Source: Bacteroidales bacterium UBA4230
GTDB lineage: Bacteria > Bacteroidota > Bacteroidia > Bacteroidales > UBA932
Assembly (NCBI GenBank): GCA_002395605.1
Contig: DGXO01000061.1
Location: 1 to 23,984 of the forward strand
DNA: 23,984 nucleotides
Direction: 5' to 3'
In this document: positions 1 to 6,599 of the stretch, piece by piece
Layout of the letters: each line of letters starts with the position of its first letter
How positions within the stretch are numbered: position 1 is the first letter of the stretch
Notes under the pieces: generated by a model
What the model saw: only the letters and a program-made list of their open reading frames with translations
What the model was told of the DNA's origin: nothing
Database searches by the model: none
Translations under genes and position numbers: made by a program

Positions 1-1
1 G

Positions 2-994
2 GACGGTAATAACCTTCAGTTCAAGAATGCTTGCGGCTATTTGATGTTCAAGCTCTATGGGACAGGCGTAAAAGTTAAATCTATTATTCTTAGGGGAAAC
101 GATAACGAAAAGATCGCTGGCGAGGCAACTATTACGATGTCTCTTGGTGGCACGCCCACCGTTTCAATGTCCGGATCTGCTACAGAAGAAATTGTCTTGA
201 CCTGCACAGATGCAGTGACTATTGGAACGACTTCGGAGACTTATACAGAATTTTGGTTTGCTATTCCCCCTGTAACCTTTACCAACGGCATAACGATTAG
301 AGTCATCGATGAAAAGGGTAACGCTTTTGGCAAATCGACTTCATCCCCTCTAGAGATAGTCCGTAGTTATGCAAAGAAAATGGCTCCCCTCTCAGTTCAA
401 ACGATTCCTGATGTGGTAGATTTAGGCTTGAGCGTCAAGTGGGCAGCTTGGGATCTGGGTGCTGTGGCTCCAGAAGACTTTGGAGATTATTTTGCGTGGG
501 GAGAAATCGCACCGAAGGATGAATATAGTTGGGCGACTTATGCTTGGTGCAACGGCTCTGAAAACAGCTTGACCAAGTACAACAAGGGCAATAGTTACGG
601 CGTCGTTGATAATAAGAGTGTTCTGGATGCTGAGGACGATGCGGCACGAGCTTATTTGGGGAGTGAATGGCGAATGCCAACTTATGACGAGTATCAAGAA
701 CTCATCGCGAATTGTACTATGGAAAGCTATGCGAGCCTGAATGGGGTACCTGGTCTTAGATTAACAAGTAAGAAAGAAGGATATACAGACAAATCCATTT
801 TCTTCCCTATTACTGGAGTGATGGATGGGCAGGAATTAGTTCTTACCACAGATGGATGTTTTTGGGGGAATGTAGTAAGATCCCCCAAGGACAATCCGTA
901 TCTTGCGTGCGTTCTCCAAATCACTAATCATTCTATTGGGACACAACAGAAGTCTCGATATAGGGGATGCCCCATAAGAGCAGTCAAACCGTAA
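2..994 (+). CDS. Partial surface lipoprotein with C-terminal FISUMP-type domain
   Basis: The reading frame is open from the first bases of the window, so the gene begins upstream and only its C-terminal ~330 residues are seen. The first part (NLQFKNACGYLMFKLYG, then short beta-type segments such as ITMSLGGTPTVSMSGSA) resembles the beta-sandwich modules of Bacteroidota fimbrillin-like lipoproteins. From about residue 140 it has the series VDLGLSVKWAAWDLGA, FGDYFAWGEIAPK, YSWATYAWCNGS, WRMPTYDEYQEL and a final RYRGCPIRAV. This is the pattern of the Fibrobacter succinogenes major paralogous domain (TIGR02145-like), which occurs in many secreted Bacteroidota proteins. An outer-surface location is inferred from the family; the signal peptide lies outside the window. 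A hairpin follows the stop. The role is unknown; it may be cargo of the element that ends near 2595. Confidence 0.8.
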   Translation, partial: DGNNLQFKNACGYLMFKLYGTGVKVKSIILRGNDNEKIAGEATITMSLGGTPTVSMSGSATEEIVLTCTDAVTIGTTSETYTEFWFAIPPVTFTNGITIRVIDEKGNAFGKSTSSPLEIVRSYAKKMAPLSVQTIPDVVDLGLSVKWAAWDLGAVAPEDFGDYFAWGEIAPKDEYSWATYAWCNGSENSLTKYNKGNSYGVVDNKSVLDAEDDAARAYLGSEWRMPTYDEYQELIANCTMESYASLNGVPGLRLTSKKEGYTDKSIFFPITGVMDGQELVLTTDGCFWGNVVRSPKDNPYLACVLQITNHSIGTQQKSRYRGCPIRAVKP

Positions 995-1005
995 GACCAA
1001 TAACG

Positions 1006-1040
1006 AAACTGGCAGTCTCAAATAGGGGCTGCCAGTTTCT
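1006..1040. terminator. Hairpin between convergent genes
   Basis: AAACTGGCAG (1006-1015) and CTGCCAGTTT (1029-1038) form a perfect 10-bp stem with a 13-base loop, just after the stop of the upstream lipoprotein gene. It also lies downstream of the minus-strand gene ending at 1093, so it could serve both. The T-run is short. Confidence 0.6.
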
Positions 1041-1092
1041 TACCTTCGACCATTAGACACAATCACACTGATATCCATTAGGGCTAAAGGCT

Positions 1093-1437
1093 CTAACTTG
1101 CTTGTGTTGTCACTCGCTTTGTGTTGGCTGCAACTTTTCTCGCCTTCTCCGCACGCGCTGCTCTTTGAGTATACGTGTTTCGGGCATCTTCTAGGTCGAC
1201 CATCAGGTCGTCATAGCGACTACTCCTAGCAACAAACCATATTACCTCCTTCTCAGTCGTGGTATGTTTCTCAAAACTGCCATCATCGTAAACATCGATG
1301 CAGCAGAGTAGCTTCTTCGGTTTTTCTTCGGCAACGCTGACGATGGTTTCAAGGTCTTCATTTGAAAGTCCTCCATTCAGGACTATTTTTGCCGCTTCTT
1401 CCTTTAAATTGGCAATTGCAATAGTTTTTTGTTTCAT
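1093..1437 (-). CDS. Small protein of unknown function (element-borne)
   Basis: A 114-residue protein that I do not recognise. The chosen start is the Met in MKQKTIAIANLKEEAAK; an in-frame ATG ten codons earlier (1467) would add MPVETINCSV and cannot be excluded. Visible features: an N-terminal segment rich in Lys/Glu with ANLKEEAAKIVL, a middle part with LLCCIDVYDDGSFEKHTTTEKEVIWFVAR that looks like a short beta-rich core, and a basic, Ala-rich helical tail (AARAEKARKVAANTKR). No signal peptide or membrane segment is visible. It lies downstream of the small HTH gene but is separated from it by a hairpin terminator (1487-1515), so it probably has its own promoter, though I found no clear TAnnTTTG. 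Base composition is AT-richer than the genes after 3082. Confidence 0.55.
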   Translation of the reverse strand: MKQKTIAIANLKEEAAKIVLNGGLSNEDLETIVSVAEEKPKKLLCCIDVYDDGSFEKHTTTEKEVIWFVARSSRYDDLMVDLEDARNTYTQRAARAEKARKVAANTKRVTTQAS

Positions 1438-1486
1438 AACACTACAGTTTATAGTTTCTACCGGCATCTCAGCTCGGCACTTTCTT

Positions 1487-1515
1487 AATAAAGGGCAGCC
1501 CTCATCAAGCTGCCC
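1487..1515 (-). terminator. Minus-strand terminator after the small HTH gene
   Basis: Read on the minus strand, GGGCAGC (1515-1509) pairs with GCTGCCC (1499-1493) and is followed by TTTATT. It sits about 40 bases after the stop of the excisionase-like gene. Confidence 0.6.
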
Positions 1516-1554
1516 GTTGCAGGCATACCCGCATTGATCTGGAACTCGGTACTT

Positions 1555-1752
1555 TTACACCGTTGCCCTCCAGCATCTCAGGAGTTCGCTTCCTAGCCAG
1601 CACTTGCGGCCATTCACCTTCCTGACACCAGCCCTAATAAGACCTTGTTTCGTCCAGTTAAGCAGGGTTGATTTATGGATGCCTAGGGCCCTCGATGCAT
1701 CCCTAAGCTCATATCGGGCTGTCGGAATGACCTTCGGTTCCTGTTGAACCAT
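1555..1752 (-). CDS. Excisionase-like / MerR-type small HTH protein
   Basis: The likely product is 65 residues starting MVQQEPKVIPTARYE. The central part, ELRDASRALGIHKSTLLNWTKQGLI, is a winged-helix DNA-binding pattern of the MerR/excisionase (HTH_17) type, followed by KVNGRKCWLGSELLRCW, which fits the wing and last helix. A longer frame to 1860 exists, but its N-terminus (MVYSCEFSNF...) would run through the divergent promoter region. The ATG at 1752 also lies downstream of a good minus-strand promoter (1830-1860). The gene is divergent from a phage-type repressor-like gene at 1867, the usual arrangement of an excisionase or Cro-like regulator in an integrated element. No integrase is seen in the window; it may lie further left. 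The family is fairly clear; the excisionase role is inference. Confidence 0.6.
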   Translation of the reverse strand: MVQQEPKVIPTARYELRDASRALGIHKSTLLNWTKQGLIRAGVRKVNGRKCWLGSELLRCWRATV

Positions 1753-1781
1753 TGTTATTTTAACAATTTTAGTTAACTTTG
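1752..1781 (+). promoter_or_regulatory. Promoter for the XRE regulator, with operator-like palindromes
   Basis: The -7 element TAACTTTG (1774-1781) lies 19 bases after a TTG (1752-1754), the Bacteroidota promoter spacing. The inverted repeat TTGTTA-TTT-TAACAA (1752-1766) and the palindrome AGTTAACT (1771-1778) overlap it and could be operator sites for the adjacent regulators. Confidence 0.6.
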
Positions 1782-1829
1782 CATAGCTAAACCTGAATTT
1801 TTCGGTTGCGCCAGCACTTAACTCGGCAA

Positions 1830-1860
1830 CAAAGTTACTAAACTCGCACGAGTAAACCAA
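1830..1860 (-). promoter_or_regulatory. Divergent promoter for the small HTH gene, with inverted repeat
   Basis: On the minus strand TAACTTTG (1837-1830) follows a TTG (1860-1858) with 20 bases between. The inverted repeat ACTCG-CA-CGAGT (1842-1853) lies between the two boxes, where a repressor could block the promoter. Confidence 0.6.
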
Positions 1861-1866
1861 ATTTTT

Positions 1867-2514
1867 ATGGAAGAAAGTTTATATAATAATCGCAATTATT
1901 ATGTGACGCTGGATGCCTTTCGGAAAAAGAACGGCCTGCTTCAACAGGACATCGCTGATTTCTTAGGCACCTCCAGAGGATATATCTCCATGGTTGAAAA
2001 GGGAGACAGTAAACTGTCCTCCCAAAAACTTGATATGCTCTTTAACGGGGCTGGCGAAAAAAACTGGGATATATCCGACTTGGTCCCTGCATATAGTCGC
2101 CTGCAAGAAATACTTTCGTACGCCTGCAAGAAACTATATGGGGAATCCGTTAATCCGGATATTATTCATGGCCTAGACCAGTACATTCCGGCCCTCATTT
2201 CCCCAGTAATAGCTCAGAAAATCAAATATGGGGAGATAGGGATAACAAACGCAGTAGCGGATGCAATCACGAAGGAGTACCCTGAGATCAGTCGCCTGTG
2301 GATTCTTGACGGAACAGGTTCCATGTTGTTAGAGCCCAACGATCAGCCCTCAGAGTTAGAATTGTTACGGGAAGAGGTACGCCAGCTAAGGGCAAGACTC
2401 ACCGAGTACCAAGAAGAGAATAAGAAACTCATTGACTCCCTACCCAGACTCATAGCCGATGAAATTGAAAAAAGGAGTGAGCAATCAGTGAGCAGAAAAG
2501 ACAATAAGATTTAA
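1867..2514 (+). CDS. XRE-family regulator with C-terminal coiled coil (phage-repressor-like)
   Basis: A 215-residue protein. Residues ~14-60 (LDAFRKKNGLLQQDIADFLGTSRGYISMVEKGDSKLS) are a classic XRE/Cro-type helix-turn-helix. Around residues 135-160 is a segment, ADAITKEYPEISRLWILDGT followed by GSML, matching the ...YPEINPEWLLTGEGEM... motif common in Bacteroidota prophage and element repressors. Residues ~164-190 (LELLREEVRQLRARLTEYQEENKKL) form a predicted coiled coil, probably for oligomerisation. No S24 peptidase domain is visible, so RecA-driven self-cleavage is not expected. It has its own promoter at 1752-1781 and lies back-to-back with the excisionase-like gene, so it probably controls that switch. 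It is the last gene before the tRNA-like element boundary. The HTH call is firm; the repressor role is inferred. Confidence 0.8.
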   Translation: MEESLYNNRNYYVTLDAFRKKNGLLQQDIADFLGTSRGYISMVEKGDSKLSSQKLDMLFNGAGEKNWDISDLVPAYSRLQEILSYACKKLYGESVNPDIIHGLDQYIPALISPVIAQKIKYGEIGITNAVADAITKEYPEISRLWILDGTGSMLLEPNDQPSELELLREEVRQLRARLTEYQEENKKLIDSLPRLIADEIEKRSEQSVSRKDNKI

Positions 2515-2529
2515 CTCATTAATTACCAA

Positions 2530-2595
2530 GATTCCGCGGTGGCCCCAAACCTGCTTCTAAGCTGTGGGTCACGCGTTCGAATCGCGTCGGAATCA
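2530..2595 (+). pseudogene. tRNA-Arg(TCT)-like remnant, probable attachment site (att) of an integrated element
   Basis: From the anticodon loop onward this reads as a normal tRNA 3' half: loop CTTCTAA (2554-2560, anticodon TCT), 3' anticodon stem GCTGT, variable GGGTC, T-stem ACGCG / loop TTCGAAT / stem CGCGT (2571-2587), acceptor CGGAATC (2588-2594) and discriminator A. The 5' part is wrong: the region that should hold the D-arm and 5' anticodon stem is about 7-8 bases too short, has no D-arm sequence, and 2549-2553 (ACCTG) pairs poorly with GCTGT. Yet GATTCCG (2530-2536) is fully complementary to the 3' acceptor strand. A tRNA 3' half without a proper 5' half is what is left at the far end of an element that integrated by a tyrosine recombinase at the anticodon loop. 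A degraded tRNA is the alternative. Confidence 0.65.
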
Positions 2596-2599
2596 CTTG

Positions 2600-2623
2600 G
2601 CCGCCTTTCCTGGCGGCTTTTTT
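2600..2623 (+). terminator. Intrinsic terminator after the tRNA-like sequence
   Basis: GCCGCC (2600-2605), loop TTTCCT, GGCGGC (2612-2617), then TTTTTT. It starts 5 bases after the tRNA-like 3' end, as expected for a tRNA gene's own terminator. Confidence 0.8.
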
Positions 2624-2696
2624 GTAATCCCTCAAGCGGCCTGCACCGGGTCCACACTATCTCGACGATTTTTTTAGGTGATGCCAGCCTTGCCCG

Positions 2697-2955
2697 GGTG
2701 CAAAACCACCCTCTTTTTGCACCTGGGAAGACGTTCTGGCGGGGTTCAGGTGCAAAACCGCCCTCTTTTTGCACCCGGGAAGACGTTCTGGCGGGGTTCA
2801 GGTGCAAAACCGCCCTCTTTTTGCACCCGGGAAGGCGTTCTGGTGGGGTTCAGGTGCAAAACCACCCCTTTTTGCACCCGGGGAGGCGTTCTGGCGGGGT
2901 TCAGGTGCAAAACCACCCCATTTTTGCACCCGGGAAGGCGTTGGGACGGGGCTCG
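2697..2955. repeat. Tandem array of five ~52-base hairpin units
   Basis: Units begin at 2697, 2749, 2801, 2853 and 2904 (period 52, 52, 52, 51). Each starts with the stem GGTGCAAAA and its complement TTTTGCACC around a C-rich ~9-base loop, followed by a linker of the type CGGGAAGACGTTCTGGCGGG and GTTCA. The fifth unit keeps the hairpin but its linker drifts after about 2941. The first unit's stem extends outward (CCCGGGTGC... against ...GCACCTGGG). Frames on the plus strand run through the array without stops (2539-3063 and others), but they are low-complexity repeats of GCKTTLFLHPG-like text with no protein character. The array lies between the tRNA terminator and the next promoter; its function is unknown. 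Confidence 0.85.
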
Positions 2956-3030
2956 AGGGCAAAAACCGGGGATAGAAGGCTTGGGGTGGCGGTTCGAAAC
3001 CCTTTGAAACGTTTTTCGAAACCCGAAGTG

Positions 3031-3058
3031 TTTCGTATGCGAAAAATCACTAACTTTG
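3031..3058 (+). promoter_or_regulatory. Promoter of the kinase/GH109 unit
   Basis: TAACTTTG (3051-3058) is a consensus -7 box, 24 bases before the ATG at 3082. The -33 box is weaker (TTTCG near 3031). The sequence TAACTTTGCATAG is identical to that at the repressor promoter near 1774. Confidence 0.65.
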
Positions 3059-3081
3059 CATAGATAACACTAATAGCTACA

Positions 3082-4134
3082 ATGGAACCACTTGAAATAG
3101 TAAAATTTTTTGCCATTGAAGGCAATGTAAAGGAAATCAAGCCCCTTGGCAACGGTCTCATCAACGACACCCTCCTTGTAAAGACAGACGGCGCCAACGA
3201 CTACGTTCTCCAGAGAATCAACAACGCCATTTTCCAGGACGTGGAGCTTCTGCAGCACAACATTGACTGCGCCACGGCCCATATCCGGAAGAAAGGCCAG
3301 ATGACCCTCACGTTCATTCCCTGCAAGGAAACCGGCAAAACCTACTGGACAGACGGCAAGGAGTACTGGCGCGTGTCCATCTTCATCAAGGGCGCCTTCA
3401 CCTATGAAACCGTAAATCCGGAATACTCCTACTATGCCGGAAAGGCCTTCGGCGCATTTGAGGCAATGCTCGCCGACATCCCCGACACCCTTGGAGAAAC
3501 CATCCCGGACTTCCACAACATGGAACTCCGCGCCCGTCAGCTCCACGAAGCCGTAAAGGCCGACAAAGCCGGCAGAATGGCCGAACCTGAAGTGAAAGCC
3601 ATCCTTGAAGACCTCCTTCCCTATGAGGAAGAAATGTGCAAGGCCGAACGCCTTTTCCGTGAAGGGAAACTTCCTAAGCGCATCTGCCACTGCGACACCA
3701 AGGTGAACAACATGCTCTTTGACGCCAATGGCAACATCCTCTGCGTCATAGACCTTGACACCCTCATGCCCAGCTTCGTGTTCTCAGATTTCGGAGATTT
3801 CCTCAGGACAGCCGCCAACACCGTGGCCGAAGACAGCCCGGAGGTAGAGAAAGTGGACTTCCGCATGGACATCTTCGAGGCCTTCGCAAAAGGCTACATA
3901 GAGAGCGCCAAGGTGTTCCTCACCCCCATCGAGAAAGAGAATCTCCCTTATTCGGCATGCCTGTTCCCCTACATGCAGGCGGTACGCTTCTTCGCCGACT
4001 ACATTAACGGAGACACCTACTACAAGATCAAATACCCGGAACACAATCTTGTGCGCACCCGCAATCAGGTGGCCCTGTTCCACGCCGCCATGGCAAAAGT
4101 GCCTCAGATGAAAGCATTTATTGAAAAGATATGA
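3082..4134 (+). CDS. APH-family phosphotransferase, N-acetylhexosamine 1-kinase-like
   Basis: A 350-residue kinase of the aminoglycoside-phosphotransferase/choline-kinase fold. The N-lobe carries IKPLGNGLINDTLLVK and YVLQRINNAIF. The catalytic loop is ICHCDTKVNNMLF (residues ~207-219: HxD...N), followed by the metal-binding VIDLDTLMPS and FSDFGDFLR. This pattern with a Phe/Tyr-rich substrate region matches the NahK-like kinases that Bacteroidales genomes carry, which phosphorylate GalNAc/GlcNAc at C1 in the cytoplasm. Older annotations of such proteins include mucin-desulfatase-like names. The start is 24 bases after a strong promoter. The stop overlaps the next ATG (ATGA at 4131-4134), so it is translationally coupled to a GH109 glycosidase that would release GalNAc. 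Fold and catalysis are well supported; exact sugar specificity is inferred from the neighbour. Confidence 0.8.
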   Translation: MEPLEIVKFFAIEGNVKEIKPLGNGLINDTLLVKTDGANDYVLQRINNAIFQDVELLQHNIDCATAHIRKKGQMTLTFIPCKETGKTYWTDGKEYWRVSIFIKGAFTYETVNPEYSYYAGKAFGAFEAMLADIPDTLGETIPDFHNMELRARQLHEAVKADKAGRMAEPEVKAILEDLLPYEEEMCKAERLFREGKLPKRICHCDTKVNNMLFDANGNILCVIDLDTLMPSFVFSDFGDFLRTAANTVAEDSPEVEKVDFRMDIFEAFAKGYIESAKVFLTPIEKENLPYSACLFPYMQAVRFFADYINGDTYYKIKYPEHNLVRTRNQVALFHAAMAKVPQMKAFIEKI

Positions 4135-5507
4135 AACTGAGAAACATCCTCCTTGCTGCCGCATCAATTGCAGTAGTTTCATGCAGCCAGCCTGCACAGA
4201 AGGTCATTAAGACCCCGGTTCCTCCGCGTCCCGCCGGCCAGGAATCAATGCTCCAGTTTGCCGCAGAGCCCATTGCTAACGTAGGCATTGGCGTTGTCGG
4301 CCTCGGTGACCGCGGCAGCGGCGCCGTACACCGCCTCTCATATGTTCCCGGCAGCCACATTGCCGCCATCTGCGACGTAGAACCGGACCGCGCCGAAAAG
4401 AACCTCAAGGTCCTTCAGAGCCGCGGCATGAGCGCAAAGGTATATGCAGGCGACGAGGAAGTGTACAAGCAGCTCTGCGAAGACCCAGACGTAGACCTTG
4501 TGTATATCTGCACGGACTGGATCCACCACGTTCCCGTGGCCCTTTACGCCATGGAGCACGGCAAGCATGTTGCCCTGGAGGTTCCTTCGGCCGAAACCCT
4601 TGAGGCATGCTGGGACCTTGTGAACACCTCCGAGCGCACCCGCAAGCACTGCATGATCCTTGAGAACTGCTGCTACGACTTCTTTGAGCTCACCGCCCTT
4701 ACAATGGCTCAGCAGGGCGTTTTTGGAGACATCATCCACGTTGAAGGCTCCTACCACCACAACCTTGACCCCTACTGGAGCAAGTACTGGCGCAACTGGC
4801 GTCTGGAGTTCAACCAGAAACACAGGGGAGACCTTTATCCCACCCATGGCTTCGGCCCCATTGCACAGGTCCTCAACATCCACCGCGGAGACCGCCTCAC
4901 CACGCTTGTGGCCATGGACACGGATCCCTTCAACGGCCCTAAGCACGTAGAGAAGCTCACCGGCAAGCCCTGCACGGATTTCCAGAACGGCGACGAAACC
5001 ATGACCATGATCCGCACCGCAAAGGGCAAGAGCATCCTCATTGAGCACGACGTCATGACTCCCCGCCCTTATGACCGCATGTACCAGCTTGTGGGCACAG
5101 ACGGCTATGCCGCCAAATACCCCGTGGGCCAGGTATGCCTCAGGACGGAGAACACCGGAGACGTTGACTACGAAGACCTTGAGTTTGAAAAAGTCTATGA
5201 AGGCGAAGACCTGGACGCCCTTATGGCAAAGTACCGCAACCCCATCCTAACCCCGGAGCTTGAGGCCCTGGCAAAGGAAGTCGGCGGCCATGGCGGCATG
5301 GATTTCATCATGGACTACCGCCTCATCTACTGCCTCAACAACGGCCTGCCCCTCGACATGGACGTGTACGACCTTGCCGAATGGTGCTGTGTAACTGAGC
5401 TGTCACGCATTTCCATTGAAAACGGCTGCGTCCCCGTGGAAGTTCCTGACTTCACACGCGGAGAATGGGACAAGATAAAAGGATTCAGCTACGCCTTTGC
5501 AAACTAA
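4131..5507 (+). CDS. GH109-type lipoprotein, alpha-N-acetylgalactosaminidase-like (Gfo/Idh/MocA fold)
   Basis: 458 residues. The N-terminus MKLRNILLAAASIAVVSC has a lipobox (VVSC, Cys18), so it should be exported and lipid-anchored. The Rossmann motif GIGVVGLGDRGSG (residues ~52-64) and AAICDVEPDRAEK bind NAD. HGKHVALEVPSAETLEACW is the usual Gfo/Idh/MocA EKP-like region, here EVP as in GH109. YHHNLDPYWSKYWRNWRLEF, GDLYPTHGFGPIAQVLNI and GGHGGMDFIMDYRL are GH109 signatures with the catalytic-site His/Tyr cluster. GH109 enzymes cleave terminal alpha-GalNAc, as in A-type glycans and mucins, by an NAD-dependent elimination mechanism. Length fits the family (about 420-460). Coupling to a sugar kinase by an ATGA overlap supports GalNAc salvage. 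Its TAA overlaps the stop of the convergent gene by two bases. Confidence 0.88.
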   Translation: MKLRNILLAAASIAVVSCSQPAQKVIKTPVPPRPAGQESMLQFAAEPIANVGIGVVGLGDRGSGAVHRLSYVPGSHIAAICDVEPDRAEKNLKVLQSRGMSAKVYAGDEEVYKQLCEDPDVDLVYICTDWIHHVPVALYAMEHGKHVALEVPSAETLEACWDLVNTSERTRKHCMILENCCYDFFELTALTMAQQGVFGDIIHVEGSYHHNLDPYWSKYWRNWRLEFNQKHRGDLYPTHGFGPIAQVLNIHRGDRLTTLVAMDTDPFNGPKHVEKLTGKPCTDFQNGDETMTMIRTAKGKSILIEHDVMTPRPYDRMYQLVGTDGYAAKYPVGQVCLRTENTGDVDYEDLEFEKVYEGEDLDALMAKYRNPILTPELEALAKEVGGHGGMDFIMDYRLIYCLNNGLPLDMDVYDLAEWCCVTELSRISIENGCVPVEVPDFTRGEWDKIKGFSYAFAN

Positions 5508-6481
5508 CGCGGGCTCACGGACAGCAGAAGGTTGAGCTGCTGGTTCACGGCCGATGAAAAATCTTCATCCGATGCGGGGATGGTATCTGTAACGGTGCCG
5601 TCCTCGCATTCTATTGTGATGGAGGCAATGCCAACCTGGGCCATCCTGTACAAATCTTCCAGGGAAGGGTATACGTAAAAGAAGTTTATGTCGTCCCTGG
5701 CCTGGATGAGGCTTATGGAAGAGCCGTCACGCAGGGTGAACACCACGGGAGCGTCGTAGGGGATATGGTGCTTTGCCGAAGTTCCCAGCACAACCGCCAG
5801 GTCTATGTCTTCGTTGCCGGTGTTTTTGTAATACAGGTGCGACAGGATTACGTTGTAGTCCATGGTGGCGCCGCGGGCCATGACGGGATTGGAGGTGGTG
5901 AGGGTGCTGCCCTTGTTGTCTGTGCGGGCGCCTATTGTGGCCGAAAGCTCAATGGTGGTGTCGGCGGCCTTCAGGATGGCCTCGCAGTGGGATTTGAGGA
6001 GTTTTGCGAATTCGTCCTGGGGGAAGCTGGCCTGCACATAATCGTCAGGGTTCCAGCCCGTTACAAGGTCAATGGACTTCACGCCCCTAATCAGCTTTTC
6101 AATGTCCTGGCTCTCTGCAGCATACTTCAGGCGGTTGCGGAAAGTCCCGTCTTCCAGGCGCGTTTTAGTGGCCGAATCCTGGCCTATCTGGTCCAGGCGC
6201 ACGAACTTCCCGGAGGGGAGGGTGGCCGACATCTTGACGCCCTTGGGCGCAACTACGGACTGCTTCTGGTAAAGGTTGATGTAAAGAAGATACATGGACG
6301 AGCCGTCCGGGAGCCCCACAAGCTCCACCCTGACTTCCGAGGGATTGTCGGAAAGCTTTATTGCCTCATACTCAGTGGAGATATGGGTGAAACCGCCGCT
6401 GCGGTAGTTTGTGCGTACCTGCTGGGAGAATGCGCTGCAGCATGCAAGGGCTGCCAGAATGCTCAAGAATATCTTTTTCAT
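5504..6481 (-). CDS. Secreted protein of unknown function
   Basis: 325 residues from the Met of MKKIFLSILAALACCSAFSQ, a clear Sec signal peptide with cleavage expected after FSQ. The frame extends 17 codons further upstream, but that part runs through the promoter and lacks a signal-peptide pattern. The mature part is soluble and beta-rich in look, with SGGFTHISTEYEAIKLSDNP, MYLLYINLYQKQS, VKMSATLPSGKFVRLD, a helical middle (LKYAAESQDIEKLIRGV, FAKLLKSHCEAILKAA) and LSHLYYKNTGNEDIDLAVVL. I do not recognise the family. It is monocistronic, divergent from the export operon at 6600 and convergent with GH109. The stop codons overlap tail-to-tail with no hairpin between. Likely periplasmic or surface; no lipobox. 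Confidence 0.75.
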   Translation of the reverse strand: MKKIFLSILAALACCSAFSQQVRTNYRSGGFTHISTEYEAIKLSDNPSEVRVELVGLPDGSSMYLLYINLYQKQSVVAPKGVKMSATLPSGKFVRLDQIGQDSATKTRLEDGTFRNRLKYAAESQDIEKLIRGVKSIDLVTGWNPDDYVQASFPQDEFAKLLKSHCEAILKAADTTIELSATIGARTDNKGSTLTTSNPVMARGATMDYNVILSHLYYKNTGNEDIDLAVVLGTSAKHHIPYDAPVVFTLRDGSSISLIQARDDINFFYVYPSLEDLYRMAQVGIASITIECEDGTVTDTIPASDEDFSSAVNQQLNLLLSVSPR

Positions 6482-6499
6482 AATTTCAAAATCCGCCTG

Positions 6500-6507
6500 C
6501 AAATATA
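6500..6507 (-). promoter_or_regulatory. -7 box for the secreted-protein gene
   Basis: On the minus strand TATATTTG (6507-6500) lies 18 bases before the ATG at 6481. No good -33 box is visible at 19-21 bases, so this is tentative; the leader would be very short. Confidence 0.45.
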
Positions 6508-6534
6508 CATTTTCTATACCAAATTTCCGCATCC

Positions 6535-6565
6535 TTTATACTTTCAATTTATTTTCGTAAATTTG
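6535..6565 (+). promoter_or_regulatory. Promoter of the export/ion-transport operon
   Basis: TAAATTTG (6558-6565) with TTTA at 6535-6538, 19 bases between; the ATG follows 34 bases later. It drives the five-gene operon 6600-15228. Confidence 0.6.
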
Positions 6566-6599
6566 TAGGCTTATTGACAATTATTACAAAACTATAGCT

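Noticed and set aside
2530..2595. Functional tRNA-Arg
   Set aside because: No D-arm, unpaired 5' anticodon stem and a body 7-8 bases too short, although the acceptor and T-arm pair fully.
2697..2955. CRISPR array
   Set aside because: The units are contiguous, with linkers as conserved as the hairpins, so there are no unique spacers; no cas genes are present.
2539..3063. Open frames of 60-170 codons through the 52-base repeat array
   Set aside because: The protein text is a repeat of the DNA unit in two or three frames, low in complexity and without start context. It follows from the repeats lacking stops.
5765..6568. 267-codon plus-strand frame opposite the secreted-protein gene
   Set aside because: Runs through both promoters at its 3' end, while the minus-strand frame has a clear signal peptide.
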